A DNA stretch of 64,000 bases, taken from positions 3,928,227-3,992,226 of the forward strand of contig NZ_CP024866.1 of NCBI RefSeq assembly GCF_004136015.1. The letters are read 5' to 3'. Below are positions 48,747 through 57,692 of the stretch, piece by piece (the first letter of the stretch is position 1; each line of letters starts with the position of its first letter). Made by a program: the position numbers and the translations under genes. A model generated the notes under the pieces. The model was given only the letters and a program-made list of their open reading frames with translations, was not told the origin of the DNA and made no database searches. Origin of the DNA: Pseudomonas sp. ACM7. GTDB lineage: Bacteria > Pseudomonadota > Gammaproteobacteria > Pseudomonadales > Pseudomonadaceae.

Positions 48747-49283
48747 ATGAACGCGACGCCAGCTGTTGCTGATGATTTGATCGTTATCGGCAAAATTTAT
48801 TCGGTTCATGGCGTTCGCGGCGAAGTGAAGGTGTATTCCTTTACTGATCCGACAGAAAACCTGTTGCAGTACAAAACCTGGACGCTCAAGCGCGAAGGTA
48901 ATGTGAAACAGGTCGAGCTGGTCAGCGGACGTGGGAACGACAAGTTCCTGGTCGCAAAGCTCAAGGGTCTTGATGATCGTGAAGAAGCGCGTCTTCTGGC
49001 CGGTTATGAGATCTGCGTGCCGCGCAACCTGTTCCCTGAATTGACCGACGGCGAGTACTACTGGTACCAGCTGGAAGGTCTGAAGGTCATTGATCAACTC
49101 GGGCAATTGCTCGGGAAAATCGATCATCTTCTGGAAACCGGCGCCAATGATGTAATGGTGGTCAAGCCTTGCGCTGGCAGCCTGGATGATCGCGAACGCC
49201 TGTTGCCCTATACGGAGCAATGCGTGTTGGCCGTCGACCTTGCCGCAAGCGAGATGAAGGTGGAATGGGATGCGGACTTCTAA
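48747..49283 (+). CDS. rimM: Ribosome maturation factor RimM
   Basis: Assembly factor for the 30S head that contacts S19. The 178-residue protein has an N-terminal RimM beta-barrel ([32 protein letters not shown]) and a C-terminal PRC-barrel ([40 protein letters not shown]). It starts at ATG 48747, 5 nt after rpsP, and is followed 2 nt later by the trmD start. Confidence 0.96.
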   Translation: MNATPAVADDLIVIGKIYSVHGVRGEVKVYSFTDPTENLLQYKTWTLKREGNVKQVELVSGRGNDKFLVAKLKGLDDREEARLLAGYEICVPRNLFPELTDGEYYWYQLEGLKVIDQLGQLLGKIDHLLETGANDVMVVKPCAGSLDDRERLLPYTEQCVLAVDLAASEMKVEWDADF

Positions 49284-49285
49284 GC

Positions 49286-50038
49286 GTGGCTAACTTGCGC
49301 GTAGAAGTGATCAGTTTGTTTCCCGAGATGTTCTCCGCCATCAGCGAGTACGGCATCACCAGTCGTGCGGTGAAACAGGGGCTCTTGCAGCTCACCTGTT
49401 GGAATCCGCGAGACTACACGACGGATCGACATCACACTGTGGACGATCGCCCATTTGGCGGTGGTCCGGGCATGGTGATGAAGATCAAGCCCCTGGAAGA
49501 TGCGTTGGTTCAGGCCAAGGCAGCAGCCGGGGAGGCGGCGAAGGTAATTTACCTGTCCCCCCAAGGCCGTCAACTGACTCAGTCGGCGGTACGCGAGTTG
49601 GCGAATCTGGATGCATTGATCCTGATTGCCGGCCGCTATGAAGGCATTGACGAGCGTTTTATAGAGGCTCATGTCGATGAAGAGTGGTCGATTGGCGACT
49701 ATGTACTGTCTGGCGGCGAGCTGCCGGCGATGGTCCTGATCGATGCGGTTACACGACTGCTGCCTGGAGCTTTAGGGCATGCGGACTCCGCCGAGGAAGA
49801 TTCCTTTACGGATGGTTTGCTGGATTGCCCGCACTACACCCGACCGGAGGTGTATGCGGATCAGCGTGTTCCCGACGTGTTGCTAAGTGGCAATCACGCG
49901 CATATCCGGCGTTGGCGTTTACAGCAGTCCCTTGGTAGGACCTTTGAACGACGCGCCGATCTTCTGGAAAGCCGCTCGCTTTCTGGAGAAGAGAAGAAGC
50001 TGCTCGAGGAATACATCCGCGAGCGGGACGATAGTTAA
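49286..50038 (+). CDS. trmD: tRNA (guanine-N1-)-methyltransferase
   Basis: SPOUT-class enzyme that makes m1G37 in tRNA and prevents +1 frameshifting. In the 250-residue protein [25 protein letters not shown] is the N-terminus; [30 protein letters not shown] and the trefoil-knot [27 protein letters not shown] are intact. The GTG at 49286 directly follows the rimM stop and gives the standard [14 protein letters not shown] start; upstream in-frame codons run inside rimM. Confidence 0.96.
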   Translation: MANLRVEVISLFPEMFSAISEYGITSRAVKQGLLQLTCWNPRDYTTDRHHTVDDRPFGGGPGMVMKIKPLEDALVQAKAAAGEAAKVIYLSPQGRQLTQSAVRELANLDALILIAGRYEGIDERFIEAHVDEEWSIGDYVLSGGELPAMVLIDAVTRLLPGALGHADSAEEDSFTDGLLDCPHYTRPEVYADQRVPDVLLSGNHAHIRRWRLQQSLGRTFERRADLLESRSLSGEEKKLLEEYIRERDDS

Positions 50039-50083
50039 CAACGTATCGATGGTAGATCCGACGATTTACCTTAGGAGCACAGC

Positions 50084-50434
50084 ATGACTAACAAAATCAT
50101 TCTTGCACTCGAAGCAGAGCAGATGACCAAAGAGATCCCTACCTTTGCCCCGGGCGACACTGTTGTCGTTCAGGTGAAAGTGAAGGAAGGCGACCGTTCG
50201 CGTCTGCAAGCGTTCGAAGGTGTTGTTATCGCCAAGCGTAACCGCGGCGTAAACAGTGCATTCACCGTTCGCAAAATCTCCAACGGTGTTGGCGTAGAGC
50301 GTACTTTCCAGACCTACAGCCCGCAAATCGACAGCATGGCCGTTAAACGTCGCGGTGACGTACGTAAAGCCAAGCTGTACTACCTGCGTGACCTGTCCGG
50401 TAAAGCAGCTCGCATCAAGGAAAAACTGGCTTAA
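50084..50434 (+). CDS. rplS: 50S ribosomal protein L19
   Basis: Large-subunit protein of 116 residues at the 30S-50S interface. [49 protein letters not shown] and the terminal [29 protein letters not shown] are the L19 consensus. AGGAG at 50072-50076 precedes the ATG. Last gene of the rpsP operon, followed by a terminator. Confidence 0.97.
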   Translation: MTNKIILALEAEQMTKEIPTFAPGDTVVVQVKVKEGDRSRLQAFEGVVIAKRNRGVNSAFTVRKISNGVGVERTFQTYSPQIDSMAVKRRGDVRKAKLYYLRDLSGKAARIKEKLA

Positions 50435-50452
50435 GTCCAGCTTCCGATGCAG

Positions 50453-50480
50453 AAAAAAGCAGCCTACGGGCTGCTTTTTT
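50453..50480 (+). terminator. Rho-independent terminator of the rpsP operon
   Basis: AAAAAAGCAGCC pairs with GGCTGCTTTTTT around TACG-like loop bases. Confidence 0.92.
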
Positions 50481-50497
50481 GTTGCCTGCAATTTACC

Positions 50498-50542
50498 TGT
50501 GGGAGCGTGCGGTGCGGCGATCCGACTTGCCCGCGAATCGAT
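50498..50542. repeat. Degenerate REP
   Basis: CTGTGGGAGCG and TTGCCCGCGAA are the two ends of a type-A REP with about 18 unrelated bases between them. Probably a decayed or interrupted copy before xerD. Confidence 0.4.
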
Positions 50543-50631
50543 CTAACAAGCACCGCGTTTACATCAGGCTCTATAAAGCCTCAGCAGGCTATGAAAGACT
50601 TGCCGTCAGTTTTCCAGTGACCTGAGCCTTT

Positions 50632-51528
50632 ATGCCCGCCATCGATCACCCCCTGATAGACCAATTCCTCGACGCTCTGTGGCTGGAGAAAGGTCTTTCC
50701 GATAACACCCGCGATGCCTATCGCAGCGACCTGGCCCTGTTCAACGGCTGGCTGCAGGAAAAAGGGTTGGAGTTGATCAATGCCGGCCGCGAATTGATCC
50801 TCGATCACTTGGCCTGGCGTCTGGAGCAAAACTACAAACCCCGCTCGACGGCGCGATTCCTCTCCGGCGTGCGTGGCTTTTATCGCTATTTGCTGCGGGA
50901 AAAGTTGATTGCAGTCGATCCGACCTTGCGTGTCGATATGCCGCAGCTGGGTCGACCACTGCCTAAATCCTTGTCGGAAGCGGATGTGGAGGCCTTGTTA
51001 AAAGCCCCCGACCTGAGCGAAGCCATCGGCCAGCGCGACCGCGCCATGCTCGAAGTGCTTTATGCCTGTGGCTTGCGTGTGACAGAGCTGATCAGCCTGA
51101 CACTGGAGCAGGTCAATCTGCGCCAAGGCGTGCTGCGAGTGATGGGCAAGGGCAGCAAGGAGCGGCTGGTGCCGATGGGCGAGGAGGCGATTGTCTGGGT
51201 CGAGCGTTACCTGCGCGATGGCCGCCAAGAGCTGCTTGGCGGGCGTCCCAGCGATGTCATGTTCCCCAGCCAGCGCGGCGAGCAGATGACTCGGCAGACC
51301 TTCTGGCATCGCATCAAGCACCAGGCCAAGGTTGCCGGGATCGGCAAGTCGCTGTCGCCGCACACCTTGCGCCATGCCTTCGCCACTCACCTGCTCAACC
51401 ACGGCGCCGACCTGCGGGTGGTGCAAATGCTGCTCGGTCACAGCGATCTGTCGACCACGCAGATCTACACCCACGTCGCCCGCGCCCGCTTGCAAGACCT
51501 GCACGCCAAACACCACCCGCGCGGCTGA
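50632..51528 (+). CDS. xerD: Site-specific tyrosine recombinase XerD
   Basis: Resolves chromosome dimers at dif together with XerC under FtsK control. The 298-residue length is standard. N-terminal SAM-like core-binding domain 1-105. The catalytic set is complete: R149 (CGLRVTEL), K173 (GKGSKERLV), H244 and R247 (HTLRHAFA), H270 (LGHSDLSTT) and Y279 (QIYTHV). The start is ATG at 50632. xerD followed by dsbC, hom and thrC is the order known in Pseudomonas; in this genome a REP lies between xerD and dsbC. Confidence 0.96.
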   Translation: MPAIDHPLIDQFLDALWLEKGLSDNTRDAYRSDLALFNGWLQEKGLELINAGRELILDHLAWRLEQNYKPRSTARFLSGVRGFYRYLLREKLIAVDPTLRVDMPQLGRPLPKSLSEADVEALLKAPDLSEAIGQRDRAMLEVLYACGLRVTELISLTLEQVNLRQGVLRVMGKGSKERLVPMGEEAIVWVERYLRDGRQELLGGRPSDVMFPSQRGEQMTRQTFWHRIKHQAKVAGIGKSLSPHTLRHAFATHLLNHGADLRVVQMLLGHSDLSTTQIYTHVARARLQDLHAKHHPRG

Positions 51529-51549
51529 CCGATTTGTGATCTGCTTTTC

Positions 51550-51653
51550 TGTGGGAGCGAGCTTGCTCGCGATGAGGCCCTTACATCCAATATTAATGTT
51601 GCCTGACACACCGCTATCGTCGGAACGCCGCCCGGAGCAAGCTCGCTCCCACA
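51550..51653. repeat. REP pair with diverged interior
   Basis: TGTGGGAGCGAGCTTGCTCG on the left and GAGCAAGCTCGCTCCCACAG on the right, but the right copy lacks the usual TCGC inner end (CGGAACGCCGCCCGGAGCAA instead). It lies between xerD and dsbC. Confidence 0.85.
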
Positions 51654-51809
51654 GAAAGCTGACGGTACCCGCGATGTCCTGCATCACCCGCATTCGGCCA
51701 CAGGGGCCTTATGTGGTAGGCTTTGCCGGTTTGCACGATGGGCGTTTATGACCCGGTGTTTCGGTACGGGCGTTCTGATCGTCCCATTTGTCCGCCTTCA
51801 GGAGTTCTC

Positions 51810-52541
51810 ATGCGTCTGACCCAGATTTTCGCCGCCGCAGCCATTGCGTTGGTCAGCACCTTTGCCGTCGCCGATGACGCGGCCGACAAAGCCATTCGTA
51901 AAAGCCTGGAAAACCTCCAGCTCGACGTACCGGTAGAAACCATCACTGCCAGCCCGCTGCCAGGTCTGTACGAAGTCAAACTCAAGGGCAGCCGCGTACT
52001 CTACGCCAGCGCCGACGGCCAGTATGTCGTTCAGGGTTACATGTTCCAACTCAAGGACGGCAAGCCGGTCAACCTGACCGAGAAGACCGAACGCCTGGGC
52101 GTTTCCAAACTGGTCAACGAGATTCCAGTGGCTGAAACCGTGGTCTACCCAGCGATCGGCGAAACCAAATCGCACATCACCGTGTTCACCGATACCACCT
52201 GCCCGTATTGCCACAAGCTGCACGCCGAAGTGCCTGAGCTGAACAAGCGCGGCATCGAAGTGCGTTACGTCGCGTTCCCGCGCCAGGGTTTGGGCTCGCC
52301 GGGTGACGAACAGCTGCAAGCGGTCTGGTGCTCGAAAGACAAGAAAGCCGCCATGGACAAGATGGTCGACGGCAAGGAAATCAAGGCCGCCAAGTGCGAT
52401 AACCCGGTTTCCAAGCAGTTCGCCCTCGGTCAGTCGATCGGCGTGAACGGTACACCGGCCATCGTTTTGGCCGACGGCCAAGTCATTCCGGGCTACCAGC
52501 CTGCGCCACAAGTCGCCAAACTGGCACTGGGCGCGAAGTAA
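51810..52541 (+). CDS. dsbC: Thiol:disulfide interchange protein DsbC
   Basis: Periplasmic disulfide isomerase, a V-shaped dimer kept reduced by DsbD. The 243-residue precursor has a signal peptide with cleavage near TFAVADD (about 21), an N-terminal cystatin-like dimerisation domain (about 22-85) and a thioredoxin domain with the redox motif CPYC at 131-134. The second cysteine pair (VWCSKDK, AAKCDN) is present. ATG at 51810 is chosen because GGAG lies at 51801-51804 and the signal peptide starts there. Confidence 0.95.
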   Translation: MRLTQIFAAAAIALVSTFAVADDAADKAIRKSLENLQLDVPVETITASPLPGLYEVKLKGSRVLYASADGQYVVQGYMFQLKDGKPVNLTEKTERLGVSKLVNEIPVAETVVYPAIGETKSHITVFTDTTCPYCHKLHAEVPELNKRGIEVRYVAFPRQGLGSPGDEQLQAVWCSKDKKAAMDKMVDGKEIKAAKCDNPVSKQFALGQSIGVNGTPAIVLADGQVIPGYQPAPQVAKLALGAK

Positions 52542-52635
52542 ATTCGCATCGTCACGGTCAGCCATTGACGATCATGGTTCGGCGGCAGCATTCGCCGGGC
52601 CATTAATAGAGAACCGCGAGTATGCGGTTGTTTTC

Positions 52636-52661
52636 ACGGCCGGCCTTGAGTCGGCCGTTTT
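52636..52661 (+). terminator. Hairpin with short T-run between dsbC and hom
   Basis: ACGGCCG and CGGCCGT pair around GCCTTGAGT and are followed by TTTT; the hom ribosome site GGGGAG begins 3 nt later. It could end dsbC transcription or influence hom initiation. Confidence 0.5.
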
Positions 52662-52675
52662 ATGGGGAGTTCACA

Positions 52676-53980
52676 GTGAAACCGGTCAAAGTAGGCATCT
52701 GTGGGTTAGGGACCGTCGGTGGCGGTACCTTCAACGTACTTCAGCGTAACGCCGAGGAAATTGCTCGTCGTGCCGGGCGTGGAATCGAAGTGGCACAAAT
52801 TGCCATGCGCACGCCAAAGCCTCAGTTCCAGACGACCGGTATTGCGATTACCAACGATGTCTTCGAAGTGGCCACGAACCCTGAGATTGACATCGTCATA
52901 GAGCTGATGGGCGGCTACACCGTTGCCCGCGAGCTGGTACTCAAAGCGATCGAGAACGGAAAACATGTTGTGACCGCGAACAAGGCGTTGATCGCCGTTC
53001 ACGGTAATGAAATTTTCGCCAAGGCCCGGGAGAAGGGCGTGATTGTGGCGTTCGAAGCCGCCGTGGCCGGTGGCATTCCGGTGATCAAGGCGATCCGTGA
53101 AGGCCTGTCGGCCAACCGCATCAACTGGGTCGCCGGCATCATCAACGGCACCGGCAACTTCATCCTCACCGAAATGCGTGAGAAGGGCCGGACTTTCGAA
53201 GACGTACTCGCCGAGGCGCAAGCCCTGGGTTACGCCGAGGCCGATCCGACCTTCGACGTTGAAGGCATCGATGCGGCCCACAAGCTGACGATCCTGGCCT
53301 CCATCGCCTTCGGCATCCCGCTGCAATTCGACAAGGCCTACACCGAAGGCATCACCAAGCTGACCACCGCTGACGTGAACTACGCCGAAGCGCTGGGCTA
53401 CCGCATCAAGCACCTGGGCGTGGCGCGCAGCACCGCGGCCGGCATCGAACTGCGCGTGCACCCGACGCTGATTCCGGCCGATCGCCTGATCGCCAACGTC
53501 AACGGCGTGATGAACGCGGTGATGGTCAACGGTGATGCCGCCGGTTCGACCCTGTACTACGGCGCTGGCGCTGGCATGGAGCCGACCGCTTCGTCGGTGA
53601 TCGCCGACCTGGTGGACGTGGTTCGCGCCATGACTTCCGACCCGGAAAACCGCGTACCGCACCTGGCGTTCCAGCCGGATTCGTTGTCGGCCCACCCGAT
53701 CCTGCCGATCGAGGCCTGCGAAAGCTCCTATTACCTGCGCATCCAGGCCAAGGACCATCCGGGCGTGTTGGCGCAGGTGGCGAGCATCCTGTCGGAGCGC
53801 GGCATCAACATCGAATCGATCATGCAGAAGGAAGTCGAAGAACACGACGGCCTGGTGCCGATGATCCTGCTGACTCACCGCGTGCTGGAACAGCACATGA
53901 ACGACGCGATCGCCGCCCTGGAAGCCTTGGCGGGCGTAGTCGGTCCGGTCGTACGGATCCGCGTCGAGCACCTGAACTAA
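52676..53980 (+). CDS. hom: Homoserine dehydrogenase
   Basis: NAD(P)H-dependent enzyme that reduces aspartate semialdehyde to homoserine, the branch to Thr and Met. In the 434-residue protein the Rossmann motif GLGTVGGGT is at 10-18, the catalytic block is WVAGIINGTGNFILTEMREKGRTFEDVLAEAQALGYAEADPTFDVEGIDAAHKL, and a C-terminal ACT domain (about 350-430, YYLRIQAKDHPGVLAQVASILSERGINIESI) suggests feedback control. GTG at 52676 is chosen because GGGGAG (52664-52669) precedes it. thrC follows. Confidence 0.96.
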   Translation: MKPVKVGICGLGTVGGGTFNVLQRNAEEIARRAGRGIEVAQIAMRTPKPQFQTTGIAITNDVFEVATNPEIDIVIELMGGYTVARELVLKAIENGKHVVTANKALIAVHGNEIFAKAREKGVIVAFEAAVAGGIPVIKAIREGLSANRINWVAGIINGTGNFILTEMREKGRTFEDVLAEAQALGYAEADPTFDVEGIDAAHKLTILASIAFGIPLQFDKAYTEGITKLTTADVNYAEALGYRIKHLGVARSTAAGIELRVHPTLIPADRLIANVNGVMNAVMVNGDAAGSTLYYGAGAGMEPTASSVIADLVDVVRAMTSDPENRVPHLAFQPDSLSAHPILPIEACESSYYLRIQAKDHPGVLAQVASILSERGINIESIMQKEVEEHDGLVPMILLTHRVLEQHMNDAIAALEALAGVVGPVVRIRVEHLN

Positions 53981-53993
53981 GCCGTTATCGTTC

Positions 53994-54020
53994 ACCGGGC
54001 TCGCCTGCGAGCCCGGGTTT
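53994..54020 (+). other. Hairpin in the hom-thrC spacer
   Basis: ACCGGGCTCG pairs almost perfectly with CGAGCCCGGGT around CCTG and is followed by TTT. It lies 27 nt before the thrC start and could reduce readthrough from hom. Confidence 0.45.
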
Positions 54021-54046
54021 GCGAACACTGTCTATTGGAGCCAGTC

Positions 54047-55456
54047 ATGCGTTATATCAGTACCCGCGGCCAGGCACCGGCCCTGAATTTCGAAGACGTC
54101 CTGCTGGCCGGTCTGGCCACGGACGGTGGCCTGTACGTCCCGGAAAACCTGCCACGTTTCACCCAGGAAGAAATCGCTTCCTGGGCCGGCCTGCCGTATC
54201 ACGAACTGGCCTTCCGGGTGATGCGCCCGTTCGTCACCGGTAGCATCCCCGATGCCGATTTCAAAAAGATTCTTGAAGAAACCTACGGTGTGTTCTCGCA
54301 CAACGCCGTGGCACCGTTGCGTCAGCTGAATGGCAACGAATGGGTGCTGGAGCTGTTCCACGGCCCAACCCTCGCGTTCAAAGACTTCGCCTTGCAGCTG
54401 CTTGGTCGTCTGCTCGACTACGTGTTGGAAAAACGCGGTGAGCGCGTGGTGATTGTCGGCGCTACGTCCGGCGACACCGGTTCGGCCGCTATCGAAGGCT
54501 GCAAGCACTGCGAAAACGTCGACATCTTCATCCTGCACCCGCACAACCGCGTGTCCGAAGTGCAGCGTCGGCAGATGACTACCATTTTCGGCGAGAACAT
54601 CCATAACATCGCCATCGAAGGCAACTTCGATGACTGCCAGGAAATGGTCAAGGCGAGCTTCGCCGACCAGAGCTTCCTCAAAGGCACGCGTCTGGTGGCG
54701 GTGAATTCGATCAACTGGGCGCGAATCATGGCCCAGATCGTTTACTACTTCCATGCAGCCCTGCAGCTGGGCGGCCCGGCACGTTCGGTATCGTTCTCGG
54801 TACCGACCGGCAACTTCGGTGACATTTTCGCCGGTTATCTGGCGCGCAACATGGGCCTGCCGATCAACCAACTGATCGTCGCCACCAACCGCAACGACAT
54901 CCTGCACCGCTTCATGAGCGGCAATCAGTACGTCAAGGACACCCTGCACGCCACGTTATCGCCGTCGATGGACATCATGGTGTCGTCGAACTTCGAACGC
55001 CTGCTGTTCGACCTGCACGGTCGCAACGGCGCAGCGATTGCCGGGTTGATGGACACCTTCAAGCAAGGTGGCGGTTTCAGCGTCGAACAGGAACGTTGGA
55101 CCGAAGCCCGCAAGCTGTTCGATTCGCTGGCCGTGGATGACGCTCAAACCTGCGAAACCATTGCTGAAGTTTTTGAGCAAACCGGCGAACTGCTGGATCC
55201 GCACACCGCTATCGGCGTGAAGGCTGCGCGCGAGTGCCGTCGCAGCCTGGATATCCCGATGGTGATCCTCGGTACGGCGCATCCGGTCAAATTCCCGGAC
55301 GCAGTGGAAAAAGCCGGCGTAGGAAAAGCGCTCGAACTACCTGCACATCTTTCTGATTTGTTTGAGCGAGATGAGCGCTGCACCGTGCTGCCAAATGACC
55401 TGAAAGCCGTGCAGGCCTTTGTCAGTCAGCATGGCAACCGCGGCAAGCCTCTGTAA
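54047..55456 (+). CDS. thrC: Threonine synthase
   Basis: PLP enzyme that turns O-phosphohomoserine into threonine. The 469-residue protein belongs to the longer bacterial/fungal class. PLP-binding lysine K112 lies in GPTLAFKDFALQ; VGATSGDTGSAAIEG binds the cofactor phosphate; NSINWARIMAQIVYY and SVPTGNFGDIFAGYLA are family blocks. ATG at 54047 is chosen because TTGGAG (54035-54040) precedes it and the N-terminus MRYISTRGQAP is standard. A terminator follows. Confidence 0.97.
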   Translation: MRYISTRGQAPALNFEDVLLAGLATDGGLYVPENLPRFTQEEIASWAGLPYHELAFRVMRPFVTGSIPDADFKKILEETYGVFSHNAVAPLRQLNGNEWVLELFHGPTLAFKDFALQLLGRLLDYVLEKRGERVVIVGATSGDTGSAAIEGCKHCENVDIFILHPHNRVSEVQRRQMTTIFGENIHNIAIEGNFDDCQEMVKASFADQSFLKGTRLVAVNSINWARIMAQIVYYFHAALQLGGPARSVSFSVPTGNFGDIFAGYLARNMGLPINQLIVATNRNDILHRFMSGNQYVKDTLHATLSPSMDIMVSSNFERLLFDLHGRNGAAIAGLMDTFKQGGGFSVEQERWTEARKLFDSLAVDDAQTCETIAEVFEQTGELLDPHTAIGVKAARECRRSLDIPMVILGTAHPVKFPDAVEKAGVGKALELPAHLSDLFERDERCTVLPNDLKAVQAFVSQHGNRGKPL

Positions 55457-55479
55457 CCGATTAAAACTGTCACATTTTG

Positions 55480-55503
55480 AAGCCCGTCTCCTGACGGGCT
55501 TTC
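55480..55503 (+). terminator. Terminator of thrC
   Basis: AAGCCCGTC and GACGGGCTT pair around TCCT, followed by TCT; 24 nt after the stop. Confidence 0.75.
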
Positions 55504-55583
55504 TCATTTCTGCATGCCACACTTGTCGGGTTTCGTAAATGAAGAGCCGCCCATGAAGGGCGGGCGAGACGATCACCAAGGAA

Positions 55584-56948
55584 GTGGCAATGCTGTTTTT
55601 CAGAGGGTTAAAACCAGCCGCGTGCTGGATGTTTTTTTTAGTCGGCACCCTGGGCTTTGCTCAATGGGGGAGCGCGTCGCAATTGGCGGCGACCGATTCC
55701 AAAGGATCGATTGCTGGCCCAATGATCGAGCTGGATGCTCAGGAGTTGAAATGGATTGCCGAGCATTCGAAAGTCATCGTCGCATCGGTGCAATATCCGC
55801 TGTACCTGTTCAAGGATGAGCACGGCCAATGGAACGGCTTGAACAATGATCTGCTCAACCGCATCAGCGCGATGACGGGATTGCAGTTTGTTCACGAAGA
55901 ATCGTTTTCCACCGATCAGTTGCTCGGGCGACTGGAAAGTGGCGCAGCGGACATGAGCACGACGCTGGCGATGAATGACGAACGCAAGACGTTTCTGGAT
56001 TTCAGTCATGCGTTCGGTGGCGCTGGCTGGGTGTTCGTCGGGCGGGCCGGGGCGCCAGAGGTGCAATCCCTGGAGCAGCTGTCGGGAAGGGTTCTGGTGT
56101 TACCGACCCGGCATGCGCTGGAGGCCACGATTCGCCGCGACCATCCGGACATCGAGCTGCGCTCGGTTAAAACCTACGCGGAGGCCCGGGCGCTGGTCGA
56201 GAGCGGTGAGGCCTATGCCACCATCGAAAACGAAACCGGAGCACAACTCTATCCGTCCGGGCAGCTCAAGGTCGGGTATACGGTGGAGGGCAAATGGGAA
56301 GCGGACCACTTGGCCGTACGCAAAGGTCAGCCTCAGCTGTCGAGCATCCTCAACAAGGCGCTTGAGGCGCTTGATCCTGCCGAATTGCGCGCCATTCGCC
56401 TGAAATGGCTCAATGGGATTGCCCCGGTCAAGGTGCCCGGCGTCTGGCACCGACTCACCGAGTGGGGCTGCTGGGGAATGTTTATCGTCAGTCTGTTCGG
56501 CCTGTTGTCCCTGCTCTGGAACCGACGACTCACGGTATTGATCCAGCAGCGCCTGGATGCCGAGAAAAGCCTGAGTGATCAGCTTGCCTTCCAGCATGCG
56601 TTGATGGACGCCATGCCCGATCCGATGTTTGTTCGTGATCTGGAAGGACGTTTGATCATGTGCAACAAGAGTTATGAGGAGGGCTTGTCGACCCGTTTCG
56701 ACCAGGTTCAGGGACGAAAGCTGATTGAACTGGACGTCTTGCCCAAAGAGACCGCCGAACTGCTGCATGCAGAGTTCATGGCCCAGCTCGGTACGCGCAA
56801 GACGCGCTTCAGTGAGCGTCAATTGATGTTCAACAACGGCGTCAGGCATGTCTATCAGTGGACGGTGCCTTTTTACGGTGCCGACGGACAATTGCGGGGC
56901 CTGCTGGGAGGATGGACCGATATTGGCAAGCGTAAGCAGCAGGCGTGA
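55584..56948 (+). CDS. BvgS-like receptor with solute-binding and PAS domains, no kinase domain
   Basis: A 454-residue membrane protein: signal/anchor (about 10-30), periplasmic SBP_bac_3-type (Venus flytrap) domain (about 62-275, VIVASVQYPLYLFKDEHGQWNGLNNDLLNRI), transmembrane helix (about 302-320, MFIVSLFGLLSLLWNRR) and a cytoplasmic PAS domain (about 338-448, HALMDAMPDPMFVRDLEGRLIMCNKSY). The frame ends right after the PAS (GGWTDIGKRKQQA), where BvgS/EvgS-type sensors continue into the HisKA kinase. No kinase remnant is seen downstream. A nested inverted repeat starts at the stop codon, so truncation is likely; a standalone signalling partner is the alternative. Confidence 0.8.
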   Translation: MAMLFFRGLKPAACWMFFLVGTLGFAQWGSASQLAATDSKGSIAGPMIELDAQELKWIAEHSKVIVASVQYPLYLFKDEHGQWNGLNNDLLNRISAMTGLQFVHEESFSTDQLLGRLESGAADMSTTLAMNDERKTFLDFSHAFGGAGWVFVGRAGAPEVQSLEQLSGRVLVLPTRHALEATIRRDHPDIELRSVKTYAEARALVESGEAYATIENETGAQLYPSGQLKVGYTVEGKWEADHLAVRKGQPQLSSILNKALEALDPAELRAIRLKWLNGIAPVKVPGVWHRLTEWGCWGMFIVSLFGLLSLLWNRRLTVLIQQRLDAEKSLSDQLAFQHALMDAMPDPMFVRDLEGRLIMCNKSYEEGLSTRFDQVQGRKLIELDVLPKETAELLHAEFMAQLGTRKTRFSERQLMFNNGVRHVYQWTVPFYGADGQLRGLLGGWTDIGKRKQQA

Positions 56949-57070
56949 CGCCTAATGCCGATCAGTTAAGCAATTTCAGCTGCGACGCACTTCCTTGTAG
57001 CAGCTGCCGAACGCAGGCTTCGCCAGCTGCTACGGATTGTGTCGTTCCTTAACTGATTGGCTTTAGGCGT
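56948..57070. repeat. Nested inverted-repeat element (about 123 bp)
   Basis: Outer arms ACGCCTAATGCCGATCAGTT(AAG) at 56948-56970 and its complement at 57048-57070 match at 21 of 23 positions. An inner hairpin, GTAGCAGCTG...CAGCTGCTAC (56998-57034), resembles a type-B/REP core. It has no ORF. It begins at the last base of the stop codon of the BvgS-like gene. MITE-like, but no clear target duplication. Confidence 0.6.
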
Positions 57071-57234
57071 GAGGCGGCTGTTTTTTCTCTGTCATCTTGG
57101 CCGTGCATGCTCTATTGACCCGCGGCGCAGGTTCACCAGCAGTCGGTATCCAGAACTTTCTTCTCGAGCCAGTGGTCATTTCTTGTAGGCACGCCCCAGG
57201 CACTTTGTTTTCGGACTAATGAGTGGTGATCGAG

Positions 57235-57522
57235 ATGGAAAGTATCAGTCTATTGCTCGGTGAAGCTCTGAGCCCGTATCAGGTAACGTTGACCCCGTCG
57301 GGAAACCATGGCGAATGCCTGGTGACACTGAAAAATGCGACCGGCGCGATCGTGGTCGAGCGGGCGTTCAATCAGGCCCAGTTGACCAGCAAACGTCTGC
57401 TGACGGATGTCGTCGACGGTTTGCATCGCGACGTGCTGATCGCCGAAGGCAGGCTGGAGCCCTGCGTCATCGCGGCGTTGCGTAATGCTGCTCAGGACAA
57501 GATCCTGGCCAACCGAAATTGA
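57235..57522 (+). CDS. DUF3509 domain protein
   Basis: Small cytoplasmic protein of 95 residues from a Pseudomonas-restricted family of unknown function. It starts MESISLLLGEALSPYQVTLTPSG and contains the conserved VTLKNATGAIVVERAFNQAQLTSKRLLTDVVDGLHRDVLIAEG. The ATG at 57235 is preferred from the family N-terminus; GTG codons at 57223 and 57226 are possible starts four and three codons earlier. No operon partner is visible. Confidence 0.82.
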   Translation: MESISLLLGEALSPYQVTLTPSGNHGECLVTLKNATGAIVVERAFNQAQLTSKRLLTDVVDGLHRDVLIAEGRLEPCVIAALRNAAQDKILANRN

Positions 57523-57641
57523 ATTGTTTTTTGTGGGAACCTTCCTGCGCTTAGGTCAGTCAGACCTTGTAACAGCAGGATCAAGCATTGTGCTCCGGTG
57601 CTTGTAGCTTGCTGCCACTGGTCTTTATGTAGGCCACGTTT

Positions 57642-57680
57642 AACCCCGAGTCGTCTCCCCACTTCTCGGGGTTTCTTTTT
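57642..57680 (+). terminator. Terminator between convergent genes
   Basis: AACCCCGAG pairs with CTCGGGGTT around a 14-nt loop and is followed by TCTTTTT. It closes the DUF3509 gene and lies 13 nt from the stop of the convergent binding-protein gene. Confidence 0.8.
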
Positions 57681-57692
57681 GCCTGCGATTTG

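Noticed and set aside
57523..57641. Possible small RNA gene downstream of the DUF3509 gene.
   Set aside because: A terminator follows, but no promoter or conserved fold is evident; it is most simply the 3' UTR.
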